DNA of 64,000 bases from Betaproteobacteria bacterium (GTDB lineage Bacteria > Pseudomonadota > Gammaproteobacteria > Burkholderiales > SG8-39), in the NCBI GenBank assembly GCA_016713125.1, contig JADJPT010000019.1, forward strand, positions 19,776 to 83,775, read 5' to 3'. The translations under genes and the position numbers were made by a program. Below are positions 33,171-41,259 of the stretch, piece after piece; the first letter of the stretch is position 1, and every line of letters begins with the position of its first letter. Below the pieces are notes generated by a model. It saw only the letters and a program-made list of their open reading frames with translations, searched no databases and was not told the origin of the DNA.

Positions 33171-35063
33171 ATGGAAAAACGCCCCTTCCCGATCCGGATC
33201 TCCGCCCTCGCGCTGCTGTTTGCCGCCGGCTTCGCGCTGTACTGGGGCACGCTGCGCCATCCGCTGGTGTTCGACGACGCGCAACTCGGCGAGTCGTTCC
33301 TGCGCGCCTATGGCGCCTCGTGGTTCCACCTCGACCTGCGCTGGTTCGCCTACGCCAGCCTGGGCTGGACCTACGACCTGTTCGACCTGGACTGGGTCTG
33401 GTTCCGCGCCGGCAACATCGCGCTGCACGCCGGCACCGCCGGCCTGCTGTTCCTGCTGATGTCGCGCCTGTTCGGCGCCGTGCTGCCGGCCGGCGCACCG
33501 CACGGCCCGGGCGCGAACGCCTATGCCTTCGCCGGCGCGCTGCTGTTTCTGCTGCATCCGGCCGCGGTGTACGGCACCGCCTACCTGATGCAGCGCTCGA
33601 TCCTGATGGCCACGCTGTTCTCGCTGCTCGCGCTCCTGCTGTTCCTCGAGGGACTGCTGCGCGGCGGCCACCGCTGGCACCTCGCGGCCGCGGCGGCGTT
33701 CTTCGTCGCCGCCTTCTCGAAGGAGCATTGCGTGATGCTGCCGGCGGTGGCCGCGGCGATGGCCGTGCTGGTGCGCGGCGCGGCGTCGCACACCCTGCGC
33801 GCGACAGCCCGGGAACTGCTGCTGCCGGCCGTGCTGTTCGCGGCGATCGCGCTGCTGGTGACGTTCAAGCGCCAGGGCCTGCTCGGCGCCCCCTACGAGC
33901 CGTTTGCGCAGGCCGCCATCGAACGGCTGGCCGAAGCGCAATCCGCTTCGTCTGCGGCATCGGCGGCGTCGGCAGAATCTGCGGCGACGGGCGCCGCCGG
34001 CAACGCGGACGGCGCGGGCATCTATGCACGCAGCATCGTCAACCAGGCCTACCTGTTCTTCCGCTACCTGATGCTCTGGGTGCTGCCCTGGCCGGGCTGG
34101 ATGTCGATCGACCTGCGGCCGGCCTTTCCGTCCGGCGTGCTGAGCTGGCCGCAAAGCGCGGGCCTGCTGCTCTGGCTGGCCTGGCCGGTGATCGCGCTCA
34201 GGCTGCTGGTGCAGGGCGGCCGCCGCGGCCTGGCCGGCTTCGGCATGCTCTTTCCCTGGCTGCTGGCGCTGACCGAGTTCTCGGTGGTGCGCATCCAGGA
34301 ACCCTTCGTGCTGTACCGCAGCTACCTGTGGATGGGCGGGCTGGCCGCGCTGCTGCCGGCGGCGTTCGGCGCGCTGTCGCGCAAGGCCGGCGCGATCCTG
34401 CTGGCGCTGGCCTGTGCGCTGCTGGCGCCGGCCAGCCTGAACCGGCAGGCGAGCTTCGCCGACGAAGCGCGCCTGTGGGACGACGCCGTGCGCAAGCTGG
34501 ACGACCCGCTCTCGCGCGAGGCCGAGCGCACCTGGCGCGGCCGCGGCGTGGCCCTGTTCCGCGCCGGCCGCTACGACGCGGCCCTGCGCGATTTCGGGCG
34601 CGCGCTGGAGATCGACCCGCGCAGCGCCGACGCCTGGATGTCGCGCGGCTCCCTGTACATGCGCACCGCGCAGAGCGACCTGGCGCTGGCCGACTTCGAC
34701 CGCGCGCTGCGCTACGCCCCGCAGCAGGGCGGGCACTACGCGGAGCTGCGCGGACGGCGCTGCGTGGTGCTGCTGCGCCTGCAGAAGCTGGACGAGGCCC
34801 TGGACGATTGCGGACAGGCGGTGCGGCACGACCCGTACTCGGCACAGCACCAGACCAGCCTGGGCATGACGCATGCGCTGCGTCGCGAAGCGCGCCAGGC
34901 CGAGGCGGCCTACGCGCGTGCGCTCGAACTGGCACCGGCCTACGCCGACGCCCACTACCAGTACGCGGTGCTGCTCGCCGGCACCGGGCGCGCAGCCGAG
35001 GCCCGGCCGCACTTCGCGCGCGCCTGCGCCGCCGGGCTGCAGGCGGCGTGCAAGCGGCAGTAG
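33171..35063 (+). CDS. Multi-pass membrane protein with C-terminal TPR repeats
   Basis: This 630-residue protein has an N-terminal membrane region with about ten hydrophobic helices (residues 9-430). A periplasmic first loop, LRHPLVFDDAQL, is reminiscent of GT-C glycosyltransferases and TMTC proteins. A low-complexity Ser/Ala-rich insert lies around residues 260-280. The C-terminal third holds at least four tetratricopeptide units, including YDAALRDFGRALEIDPRSAD and SDLALADFDRALRYAP. A role in surface glycosylation or pilus O-glycosylation is known for some relatives, but no function can be assigned here. Confidence 0.75.
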   Translation: MEKRPFPIRISALALLFAAGFALYWGTLRHPLVFDDAQLGESFLRAYGASWFHLDLRWFAYASLGWTYDLFDLDWVWFRAGNIALHAGTAGLLFLLMSRLFGAVLPAGAPHGPGANAYAFAGALLFLLHPAAVYGTAYLMQRSILMATLFSLLALLLFLEGLLRGGHRWHLAAAAAFFVAAFSKEHCVMLPAVAAAMAVLVRGAASHTLRATARELLLPAVLFAAIALLVTFKRQGLLGAPYEPFAQAAIERLAEAQSASSAASAASAESAATGAAGNADGAGIYARSIVNQAYLFFRYLMLWVLPWPGWMSIDLRPAFPSGVLSWPQSAGLLLWLAWPVIALRLLVQGGRRGLAGFGMLFPWLLALTEFSVVRIQEPFVLYRSYLWMGGLAALLPAAFGALSRKAGAILLALACALLAPASLNRQASFADEARLWDDAVRKLDDPLSREAERTWRGRGVALFRAGRYDAALRDFGRALEIDPRSADAWMSRGSLYMRTAQSDLALADFDRALRYAPQQGGHYAELRGRRCVVLLRLQKLDEALDDCGQAVRHDPYSAQHQTSLGMTHALRREARQAEAAYARALELAPAYADAHYQYAVLLAGTGRAAEARPHFARACAAGLQAACKRQ

Positions 35064-35088
35064 CGGAGTACGCGGGCGGCTCGCCGCC

Positions 35089-35934
35089 CTAGGCCGTGCG
35101 CGTAGGGTTGCGCAGCGCGAGGATGTCTTCCATGCGCGTCCGCACGTCCTTCAGGATGCGCGGATGCGGCAGCACGTAGAAGCGCTGCTCGCGCACCGCA
35201 TCGAAACTCAGTCCGGCCACATCGTCGGCCGTGACCTTGCCCTTCTCCAGCAGCACGCGCACCTGTTCACGGGTGGCACGCTCGGCCTCGCTCTCAGGTC
35301 GTTCGCGCAGTTCCTGCGGACGGTTGCGCTGCGCGTTCCAGATGTTGGTCGGCACCCAGGCCGGACACAGCACCGAGGCGCGCACCTGTGCGGAGACTTC
35401 GCACAGGTCGTGGTACAGGACTTCGGACAGCGCCACCACCGCATGCTTGGACAGCGCATAGGGTGCGGTCGAACCCATGGCGAGGAAGCCGGCCACCGAG
35501 GCGGTGTTGACGATATGCCCTTCCTCGCCTTGCGCGAGCAGGATGGGCGTGAACACGCGCACGCCGTGGATGACACCCCAGACGTTGACGCCGAGCACCC
35601 ATTGCCAGTCGGCCGTGCTGGCTTCCCAGGCCTTGAGCCGCACTCCGCCCACGCCGGCGTTGTTGAACAGCAGGTGCACCTTGCCGTAAGCCTGCAGCGC
35701 GGCCTGCGCCAGCGCCTCCACCGATTCGGCCTTGCTCACGTCGGTGTGCACGGCGATGGCCTCCACCGAGGGCGCCTGCGCGCGCACCTCGGCCAGCGCG
35801 CTGGCGAGAGCGGCCTCCTCGATGTCGGCCAGCACCACGCGCATGCCCTCGCGCGCCGCGCGCTTCGCCAGCGCCAAGCCGATGCCGCTCGCCGCTCCCG
35901 TGACCACCGCCACCCTGCCCGCCAGTTCGCGCAT
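35089..35934 (-). CDS. Short-chain dehydrogenase/reductase
   Basis: This is a 281-residue classical SDR. The NAD(P) motif is VVTGAASGIGLALAKRAA (residues 10-27), NNAGVGGVRL follows at about 92, the catalytic serine is in NTASVAGFLAMGSTAPYALS and the tyrosine-lysine pair is YALSKHA (about 160). The C-terminus HPRILKDVRTRMEDILALRN is of a type seen in SDRs acting on hydrophobic alcohols. It is convergent with the TPR gene and its start is 86 bp from the start of a divergent Bug receptor gene, so a shared control region is possible. Confidence 0.9.
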   Translation of the reverse strand: MRELAGRVAVVTGAASGIGLALAKRAAREGMRVVLADIEEAALASALAEVRAQAPSVEAIAVHTDVSKAESVEALAQAALQAYGKVHLLFNNAGVGGVRLKAWEASTADWQWVLGVNVWGVIHGVRVFTPILLAQGEEGHIVNTASVAGFLAMGSTAPYALSKHAVVALSEVLYHDLCEVSAQVRASVLCPAWVPTNIWNAQRNRPQELRERPESEAERATREQVRVLLEKGKVTADDVAGLSFDAVREQRFYVLPHPRILKDVRTRMEDILALRNPTRTA

Positions 35935-36019
35935 GCCGACTCCAATCGTTGTCCGGATCCGTCCCGGATTATCGCAGTCTGTGCTAAAAAGCCCGCTCCA
36001 ACCGCAGGAGACATCCGCA

Positions 36020-36988
36020 ATGAGACTCGCAAAGAGCCTGCTCGCCGCAGCAGTCCTGCTGGCCGCCATGCCGGCGGCGCATGCCCAGGACTATCCGGCC
36101 AAACCCCTGCGCATGATCGTGCCCTTCGCCCCGGGCGGCGGCATCGACATCCTCGGCCGCACCCTGGGACAGAAGCTCGCCGAACGCTGGAAGCAGCCGG
36201 TGGTGATCGAGAACCGCCCGGGCGCCAGCGGCAACATCGGCACCGAACTGGCGGCGAAATCCGCAGCCGACGGCTACACGCTGCTGATGTCGGTCAACAC
36301 CATCGTCATGGTGCCCAGCCTGAACCCGAAGACGCCGTACCACCCGGTGAAGGACTTCACCCCGGTTTCGCCGGTGGCCATCGGCCGGCTGTCGCTGGTG
36401 GCCAACCCGGCATTGAACGTGAAGAGCGTGGCCGAACTGGTGGCGCTGGCCAGGAAGGAACCCGGCAGGCTCAACTACGGCTCGCCGGGCAGCGGCACGC
36501 CGCACCACCTGGCGATGGAGCTGTTCAAGCAGCGCGCCGGGGTGGATCTCACGCACATCCCGTACAAGGGCTCGGACGGATTCCTCTCGGGCATCCTCGG
36601 CGGGCAGACGCAGGCGGTGTTCATGCCCATCCACCAGGCCCTGGCGCAGGTGAACGCCGGCAAGCTGGTGATGCTTTCGGCCGGCGGCACGCAGCGCGCC
36701 GCCGTCACGCCCAACGTGCCCTCGCTGGCCGAAGCCGCGGGCATCCGCGATATCGACGTCGACATGTGGTACGCGATGTACCTGCCGGCCGGCGCACCGC
36801 GCGAGATCGTCACCCGGCTGAATGCCGAGCTGAACGCGATCCTGAAGCTGCCCGAGGTGATGGAGACCCTGGGCAGGCAGGGCCTCACGCCCACCGGCGG
36901 CACGCCCGAGGAACTCGCGGCGCTCACCTCCAACGACCTCGCGCGCTGGGCGAAGGTCATCTCCGAAGCGAAGATCAAGGCGGACTGA
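36020..36988 (+). CDS. Bug-family tripartite tricarboxylate transporter substrate-binding protein
   Basis: This is a 322-residue periplasmic receptor of the Bug/TctC family. The signal peptide MRLAKSLLAAAVLLAAMPAA ends after AHA at about residue 22. The mature part opens with DYPAKPLRMIVPFAPGGGID, has VIENRPGASGNIGTELAAKS (the carboxylate loop) and ADGYTLLMSVNTIV. The TctA and TctB membrane genes are missing from the window, common for the many orphan Bug genes of Burkholderiales. It sits one base before a FAD monooxygenase gene, so it may bind the aromatic or carboxylic substrate of that enzyme. Confidence 0.92.
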   Translation: MRLAKSLLAAAVLLAAMPAAHAQDYPAKPLRMIVPFAPGGGIDILGRTLGQKLAERWKQPVVIENRPGASGNIGTELAAKSAADGYTLLMSVNTIVMVPSLNPKTPYHPVKDFTPVSPVAIGRLSLVANPALNVKSVAELVALARKEPGRLNYGSPGSGTPHHLAMELFKQRAGVDLTHIPYKGSDGFLSGILGGQTQAVFMPIHQALAQVNAGKLVMLSAGGTQRAAVTPNVPSLAEAAGIRDIDVDMWYAMYLPAGAPREIVTRLNAELNAILKLPEVMETLGRQGLTPTGGTPEELAALTSNDLARWAKVISEAKIKAD

Positions 36989-36989
36989 C

Positions 36990-38231
36990 ATGGAAGTGAT
37001 GATCATCGGCGGCGGCATCGCCGGGCTCACCCTGGCCCTGGAACTGCACCGCGTGGGCATAGCCTCGCGCGTCTATGAATCCACGCCGGAGTTTCGCGCC
37101 GTGGGCGTGGGCATCAACCTGCTGCCCCATTCGACCAAGGTGCTGGGCGACCTCGGCCTGGTCGAGCGGCTGGCCGAACTGTCGATCACCACCCGCGAGG
37201 CGGTGTTCTACAACCGCTTCGGCCAGTTCGTGCACAGCGAGCCGGCCGGCCGCCACGCGGGCTACGACTGGCCGCAGTTCTCGATCCACCGCGGCGACCT
37301 GCAGATGGCGCTTCTCGAAGCCTTCAAGGCGCGCGTCGGCGCGGACCGCCTGCAGATGGGCTGGAAGTGCACCGGCTTCACCCAGGACGGCAGCGGCGTG
37401 ACGGCGAACTTCGTGTCGGCCTCGGACGGCCAGGCCCTGCCCCCGCAGCGGGCGGCCATGCTGGTCGCCTGCGATGGGCTGCACTCGGCGGTGCGCAGGC
37501 AATTGCACCCGGACGAGGGCGCGCCCAAGTATTCAGGCGTCAACATGTGGCGCGGCGTGACCCGCATGAAGCCGTTCCTGTCCGGCGCGAGCATGACGCG
37601 GGTGGGCTGGATCGTGCCGGCCAAGATGGTGATCTACCCGATCCGCGACAATATCGACGCCGAAGGCAACCAGCTGGTGAACTGGGTGGCCGAAGTCACC
37701 ACGCCGCAGTACGAAAAGCGCGACTGGAACCGCGCCGGCCGGCTGGAGGATTTCATCGGCCCGTACGCCGACTGGACCTTCGACTGGCTGGACGTGCCGG
37801 CGATGCTGCGCAACGCCGACATGGTCCTGGAGTTCCCGATGATCGACCAGGACCCGCTGCCCTGGTGGACGCAGGGCCGGGTCACGCTGATGGGCGATGC
37901 GGCGCACCCGATGGTGCCGCGCGGCTCGAACGGCGCGGGACAGGCGATCCTCGACGCGCGCGCGATGACCGAGGAACTGCTGAAGTCGAACGATCCGGTG
38001 CAGGCCTTCGCGGCCTACGAGGCGCGGCGCCTGCCGGTGACCTCGAACGTGGTGCTGACCAACCGCAAGAACCCGCCCGACGCGATCCTGCGCGAAGTCT
38101 GGCAGCGCAGCGGCGACAAGCCGTTCAAGCGCATCGAGGACCTGATCAGCCGCGAGGAGATCATGGCGATCTCCGACGGCTACAAGGTGGTGGCCGGGTA
38201 CGACAGGAAGACGGTGGACAAGGCCGCCTGA
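36990..38231 (+). CDS. FAD-dependent aromatic hydroxylase-type monooxygenase
   Basis: This 413-residue flavoprotein is a class A monooxygenase of the PHBH family. The dinucleotide fold MIIGGGIAGLTLALELHRVG is at residues 4-23, and GINLLPHSTKVLGDLGL follows. The DG motif is CDGLHSAVRRQL (about 160), and the second FAD motif is GDAAHPMVPRGSNGAGQAIL (about 303). The ATG follows the Bug receptor stop after one base, so the two are co-translated. A phenolic or hydroxylated aromatic acid is the probable substrate class; the exact compound cannot be read from the sequence. Confidence 0.9.
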   Translation: MEVMIIGGGIAGLTLALELHRVGIASRVYESTPEFRAVGVGINLLPHSTKVLGDLGLVERLAELSITTREAVFYNRFGQFVHSEPAGRHAGYDWPQFSIHRGDLQMALLEAFKARVGADRLQMGWKCTGFTQDGSGVTANFVSASDGQALPPQRAAMLVACDGLHSAVRRQLHPDEGAPKYSGVNMWRGVTRMKPFLSGASMTRVGWIVPAKMVIYPIRDNIDAEGNQLVNWVAEVTTPQYEKRDWNRAGRLEDFIGPYADWTFDWLDVPAMLRNADMVLEFPMIDQDPLPWWTQGRVTLMGDAAHPMVPRGSNGAGQAILDARAMTEELLKSNDPVQAFAAYEARRLPVTSNVVLTNRKNPPDAILREVWQRSGDKPFKRIEDLISREEIMAISDGYKVVAGYDRKTVDKAA

Positions 38232-38250
38232 GCCGCGCCGCAGAACCGTC

Positions 38251-38745
38251 ATGGCGCGCGTGCGGCATCCGTACATCATCGACATCGAGGCTTCGGGTTT
38301 CGGACCGCACAGCTATCCGATCGAGGTCGGCCTGGCGCTCGAGCACAGCGTCAAGTACTGCAGCCTGATTGCGCCGGCCGCGGAGTGGACGCACTGGGAC
38401 CACGAGGCCGAGAAAGTGCACTGCGTGCCGCGCGAGACGCTGCGGGCCCACGGCAAGCCCGCTGCCGAGGTGGCGGCGGCACTGAATGAGCTGCTGGGCT
38501 CCGCCACCGTCTACAGCGACGGCTGGGTGGTGGATCAGCCCTGGCTGATCCGCCTGTTCAGCCAGGCCCGCATCCGCCAGGCCTTCTCCATCAGCCCGCT
38601 GGAGATGATCCTTACCGAGGCGCAGATGGCGGTATGGCACGAGGTCAAGGCGCAGGTCGTGGACGAGCTGGAACTGCGCCGGCACCGCGCGAGCTCCGAC
38701 GCGCAGATCGTGCAGGAGACCTACCTGCGCACCAGGGATCGCTAG
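38251..38745 (+). CDS. DEDD-type 3'-5' exonuclease-like protein
   Basis: This is a 164-residue protein whose N-terminus YIIDIEASGFGPHSYPIEVG matches the first motif (DxE) of RNase H-like exonucleases. A second acidic residue lies in VYSDGWVVDQPWL near residue 91, and later conserved aspartates are less clear, so activity is uncertain. A TGA-to-ATG gap of 19 bases from the monooxygenase suggests that it may be on the same transcript. It could act on short nucleic acids, but I cannot be specific. Confidence 0.65.
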   Translation: MARVRHPYIIDIEASGFGPHSYPIEVGLALEHSVKYCSLIAPAAEWTHWDHEAEKVHCVPRETLRAHGKPAAEVAAALNELLGSATVYSDGWVVDQPWLIRLFSQARIRQAFSISPLEMILTEAQMAVWHEVKAQVVDELELRRHRASSDAQIVQETYLRTRDR

Positions 38746-38777
38746 GTCCGGCGGTCAGGACCCGCGGCGGGTCGCGC

Positions 38778-39350
38778 TCACCATGCGCCGCCGACGTTCA
38801 GCAGCGCCATCACGCCGAGCACCGCGAACACCGCCGCCGCGACCATGTGCACGGTGCGCACCGGCACCTTGCGGATGATGCGCTCGCCCAGCAGCACGGC
38901 CGGCACGTTGGCCAGCATCATGCCCAGCGTGGTGCCGGCCAGCACCCAGAAGAAGGTGTCGTAGCGTGCCGCCAGCGCCACCGTGGCCACCTGGGTCTTG
39001 TCGCCCATCTCGACGAAGAAGAAGGCGATCAGCGTGGCGCCGAACACGCCGAAGCGCAGCGCCTTGCCGTCCTTCTCCTCGTCGAACTTGTCCGGCACCA
39101 GAGTCCAGGCCGCCATGGCGAGGAACGACAGGCCGAGGATCCAGCGCATGGCGTCGTAGCCCAGCGCCTGCGTGATCCAGGTGCCCACGGCGGCGGCCAG
39201 CGCGTGGTTGGCCAGCGTGGCGACGAGGATGCCCAGGCAGATCGGGACCGGCTTGCGATAGCGCGCGGCGAGTACCAACGCCAGCAACTGGGTTTTGTCG
39301 CCGATCTCGGCGAGCGCGACGATACCGGTGGAGACGAGGAAGGCTTCCAA
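38778..39350 (-). CDS. TMEM165/GDT1-family cation (Mn2+/Ca2+) exporter
   Basis: This is a 190-residue six-helix inner-membrane protein made of two repeats, each with the cation-binding E-x-G-D-K-T signature: ALAEIGDKTQLLALVLAARY near residue 12 and FVEMGDKTQVATVALAARYD near 113. Bacterial members export manganese. The start is a TTG at 39350 that gives the canonical EAFLVSTGIVALAEIGDKTQ. No yybP-ykoY riboswitch signature is visible in the 197-bp divergent gap 39351-39547; nothing else is seen there. Confidence 0.88.
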   Translation of the reverse strand: MEAFLVSTGIVALAEIGDKTQLLALVLAARYRKPVPICLGILVATLANHALAAAVGTWITQALGYDAMRWILGLSFLAMAAWTLVPDKFDEEKDGKALRFGVFGATLIAFFFVEMGDKTQVATVALAARYDTFFWVLAGTTLGMMLANVPAVLLGERIIRKVPVRTVHMVAAAVFAVLGVMALLNVGGAW

Positions 39351-39547
39351 GGCGGGGGATCGAAGTTCGAAGCGGCAAACAGGGGCGCGAACTATACCCC
39401 ACCGCGTCCCGCATGCTGCATTGCACCTTGCATCGCGCCACCGCTTCATGCTGCAACGCACGAAGCGTTTTCGTGAACCTTAGATTGCACTGCAGGGTCT
39501 TACTGCCTAGCATTGCGCACTCTGAAATCTCATCTCAGGAGCCATCC

Positions 39548-40621
39548 GTGGCCAAAAAATACAAGATCCTGATCATGGGCGCCTCGTACGGTTCGCTGCT
39601 CGCGACCAAGCTGGTGCTCGCCGGTCACAGCACGAAACTCGTCTGCCTGCCTGCGGAGGTCGAGGCCTTCAACAAGGATGGCGCGATCATCCGCATGCCG
39701 ATCAAGGGCCGCGAAGGCCTGGTCGAGATCAGCACCAGCAAGTCGGCCCCCGGCCTGCTTTCGGCCGCCGGCCCGCAGGAGGTCAAGCCTGCCGACTTCG
39801 ACCTGGTGGTGCTCGCCATGCAGGAGCCGCAGTACCGCTCGGCCGGCGTGCGCGAGCTGCTCGACGCGGTGGCGAAGTCGCGCGTGCCCTGCATGTCGAT
39901 CATGAACATGCCGCCGCTGCCCTACCTCGCGCGCATCCCCGGCGTGAACCCGGCTGCCTGCCGCGACTGCTACGCCGATCCCACCGTATGGGACAGCTTC
40001 GATCCGAAGAGCATGACGCTGTGCAGCCCGGATCCGCAGGCCTTCCGCCCGCCCGAAGAGAAGATCAACGTGCTGCAGGTGCGCCTGCCGACCAACTTCA
40101 AGTCCGCGCGCTTCGAGTCCGAAGCGCACACGCAGATGCTGCGCGAGATCGCCGCGGACGTGGAGGCCGTGCGCTTCGACGTGGGCGGCGAGAAGATCGA
40201 ACTGCCGGTGAAGCTCAAGGTGCACGACTCGGTGTTCGTGCCGCTGGCCAAGTGGAGCATGCTGCTGGCCGGGAACTACCGCTGCATACAGAAGGACGAC
40301 ATGCGCGCGATCAAGGACGCGGTGCACAGCGACCTGGCCGCCACGCGCGCGGTCTACGACTGGGTGTTCAAGCTGTGCATCTCGCTGGGCGCGAAGGAAT
40401 CCGACCTGGTGCCGTTCGAGAAGTACGCCTCGGCCGCGCAGGGCCTGGGCAGCCCCTCGTCCGCCGCGCGCGCGCTGTTCGGCGGAGCGCCGTACATCGA
40501 GCGCGTCGACCGCCTGGTGCAGAGCATCGCCGCGCAGAAGGGCCAGAAGCTGGCCGCGATCGACGAGATCGTCGGCCTGGTCGATGCCCGGCTGGAGATG
40601 AACCGCAAGAAAGCCGCCTGA
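39548..40621 (+). CDS. Ketopantoate reductase-like (ApbA/PanE family) protein
   Basis: This 357-residue protein has a Rossmann N-terminus, KILIMGASYGSLLATKLVLA (residues 5-24), and a conserved DFDLVVLAMQEPQYRSAG near 88, typical of the PanE family fold. The C-terminal helical domain includes KYASAAQGLGSPSSAARALF. The start is a GTG at 39548 with an AGGAG site. The family is broad and the function of this subgroup is unknown; the glycine-rich loop is GASYGS where classical PanE has GxGxxG. It ends just before a strong bidirectional terminator shared with the UGSC selenoprotein gene. Confidence 0.75.
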   Translation: MAKKYKILIMGASYGSLLATKLVLAGHSTKLVCLPAEVEAFNKDGAIIRMPIKGREGLVEISTSKSAPGLLSAAGPQEVKPADFDLVVLAMQEPQYRSAGVRELLDAVAKSRVPCMSIMNMPPLPYLARIPGVNPAACRDCYADPTVWDSFDPKSMTLCSPDPQAFRPPEEKINVLQVRLPTNFKSARFESEAHTQMLREIAADVEAVRFDVGGEKIELPVKLKVHDSVFVPLAKWSMLLAGNYRCIQKDDMRAIKDAVHSDLAATRAVYDWVFKLCISLGAKESDLVPFEKYASAAQGLGSPSSAARALFGGAPYIERVDRLVQSIAAQKGQKLAAIDEIVGLVDARLEMNRKKAA

Positions 40622-40642
40622 GCGCCGCGCCGTCCGGCAAGT

Positions 40643-40674
40643 AAAAAGGGCCGCTCGTTCGAGCGGCCCTTTTT
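40643..40674. terminator. Bidirectional intrinsic terminator
   Basis: AAAAAGGGCCGCTC and GAGCGGCCCTTTTT form a perfect 14-bp stem around GTTC. T-runs occur on both strands. It separates the convergent ketopantoate-reductase-like gene and the UGSC selenoprotein gene, whose stop is at 40703. Confidence 0.9.
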
Positions 40675-40702
40675 GTTTCAGCCCTGCTTCGGCACCTGCG
40701 TC

Positions 40703-41233
40703 TCAACCCTTGCGGGCGGTCAGCAGCGGCACGATTTCCTTCACCGCGGCCTGCGCCTTCTCGCGCAGGATCGCGTCGTCGTTGTTGGCGACGGGATGGC
40801 CGATGATCGAGAACGGATAGCCCGGCAGTCCGTTCAGTTCGCCCACCAGCTCGGCGCTTCGTATGAAGCGGTCGGTGATGATGGCGACGGCGGGAATTCC
40901 CAGCCGTTCGGCCTCAATGGCGTCGTGCAGACTGCACGACGAGCAACTCCCTCAGTCGCCGATGGCGGAGAGGACGGCGTCCGCTCCGCTCAGCTCCGCG
41001 AGCATCTGCGGCGGCACCGGCCGCGAGGCGTCGGGCTTGCGGCGGCGGATGAACTCGCGCACGCCGTAATCCTTGCGCAGGATCTCCTCGATGAAGTCGA
41101 ACAGGCGCTCGGTGCCGATCTTCGCGTTGTCGATCATGCCGACCACCGCGCCGTTCAGGGATGCGAGGGCCGGCGCCATCTGCATGGCCTCCCCCTGCGC
41201 CCCCTGCCGGGGATCCAGAACTCTGATTGTCAT
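40703..41233 (-). CDS. UGSC-family selenoprotein 1 (in-frame UGA = Sec94)
   Basis: This 176-residue protein reads through an in-frame TGA at 40952-40954 as selenocysteine 94. The first part, up to LSGADAVLSAIGD, is followed by Sec-GSCSSCSLHDAIEAERL, then GIPAVAIITDRFIRSAELVG to the true stop. The motif Sec-Gly-Ser-Cys names the UGSC family. The evidence for Sec is a hairpin 11 nt after the TGA identical to that of the second copy, homology on both sides of the stop, and the sel genes 3.6 kb away. The start has an AAGGAG site. It lies downstream of a partner protein gene (27-base gap). The reaction is unknown; a redox Sec-x-x-Cys pair is the likely active site. Confidence 0.88.
40922..40954 (-). 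promoter_or_regulatory. SECIS element of UGSC selenoprotein 1
   Basis: The TGA is at 40952-40954, and 11 nt later the coding strand forms GTCGTGC-AGTCT-GCACGAC (40940-40922), a 7-bp stem with loop AGTCT. This resembles the apical loop of the E. coli fdhF SECIS, in which GCAGGUCUGC caps the hairpin about 11 nt after the UGA. The same 19 nt occur after the UGA of the second UGSC gene. SelB should bind it. Confidence 0.85.
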
Positions 41234-41259
41234 GGGCGATTCTCCTTGTTGGGGCGCGC

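Noticed and set aside
39351..39547. yybP-ykoY manganese riboswitch upstream of the GDT1 gene
   Set aside because: No GGGGAG-UAG type core or the paired regions are recognisable; only weak sequence matches were found.
40952..40954. TGA as the normal stop of the UGSC 1 gene
   Set aside because: The downstream frame encodes a conserved sequence seen also in the second copy, and the hairpin is conserved; truncated product is less likely.
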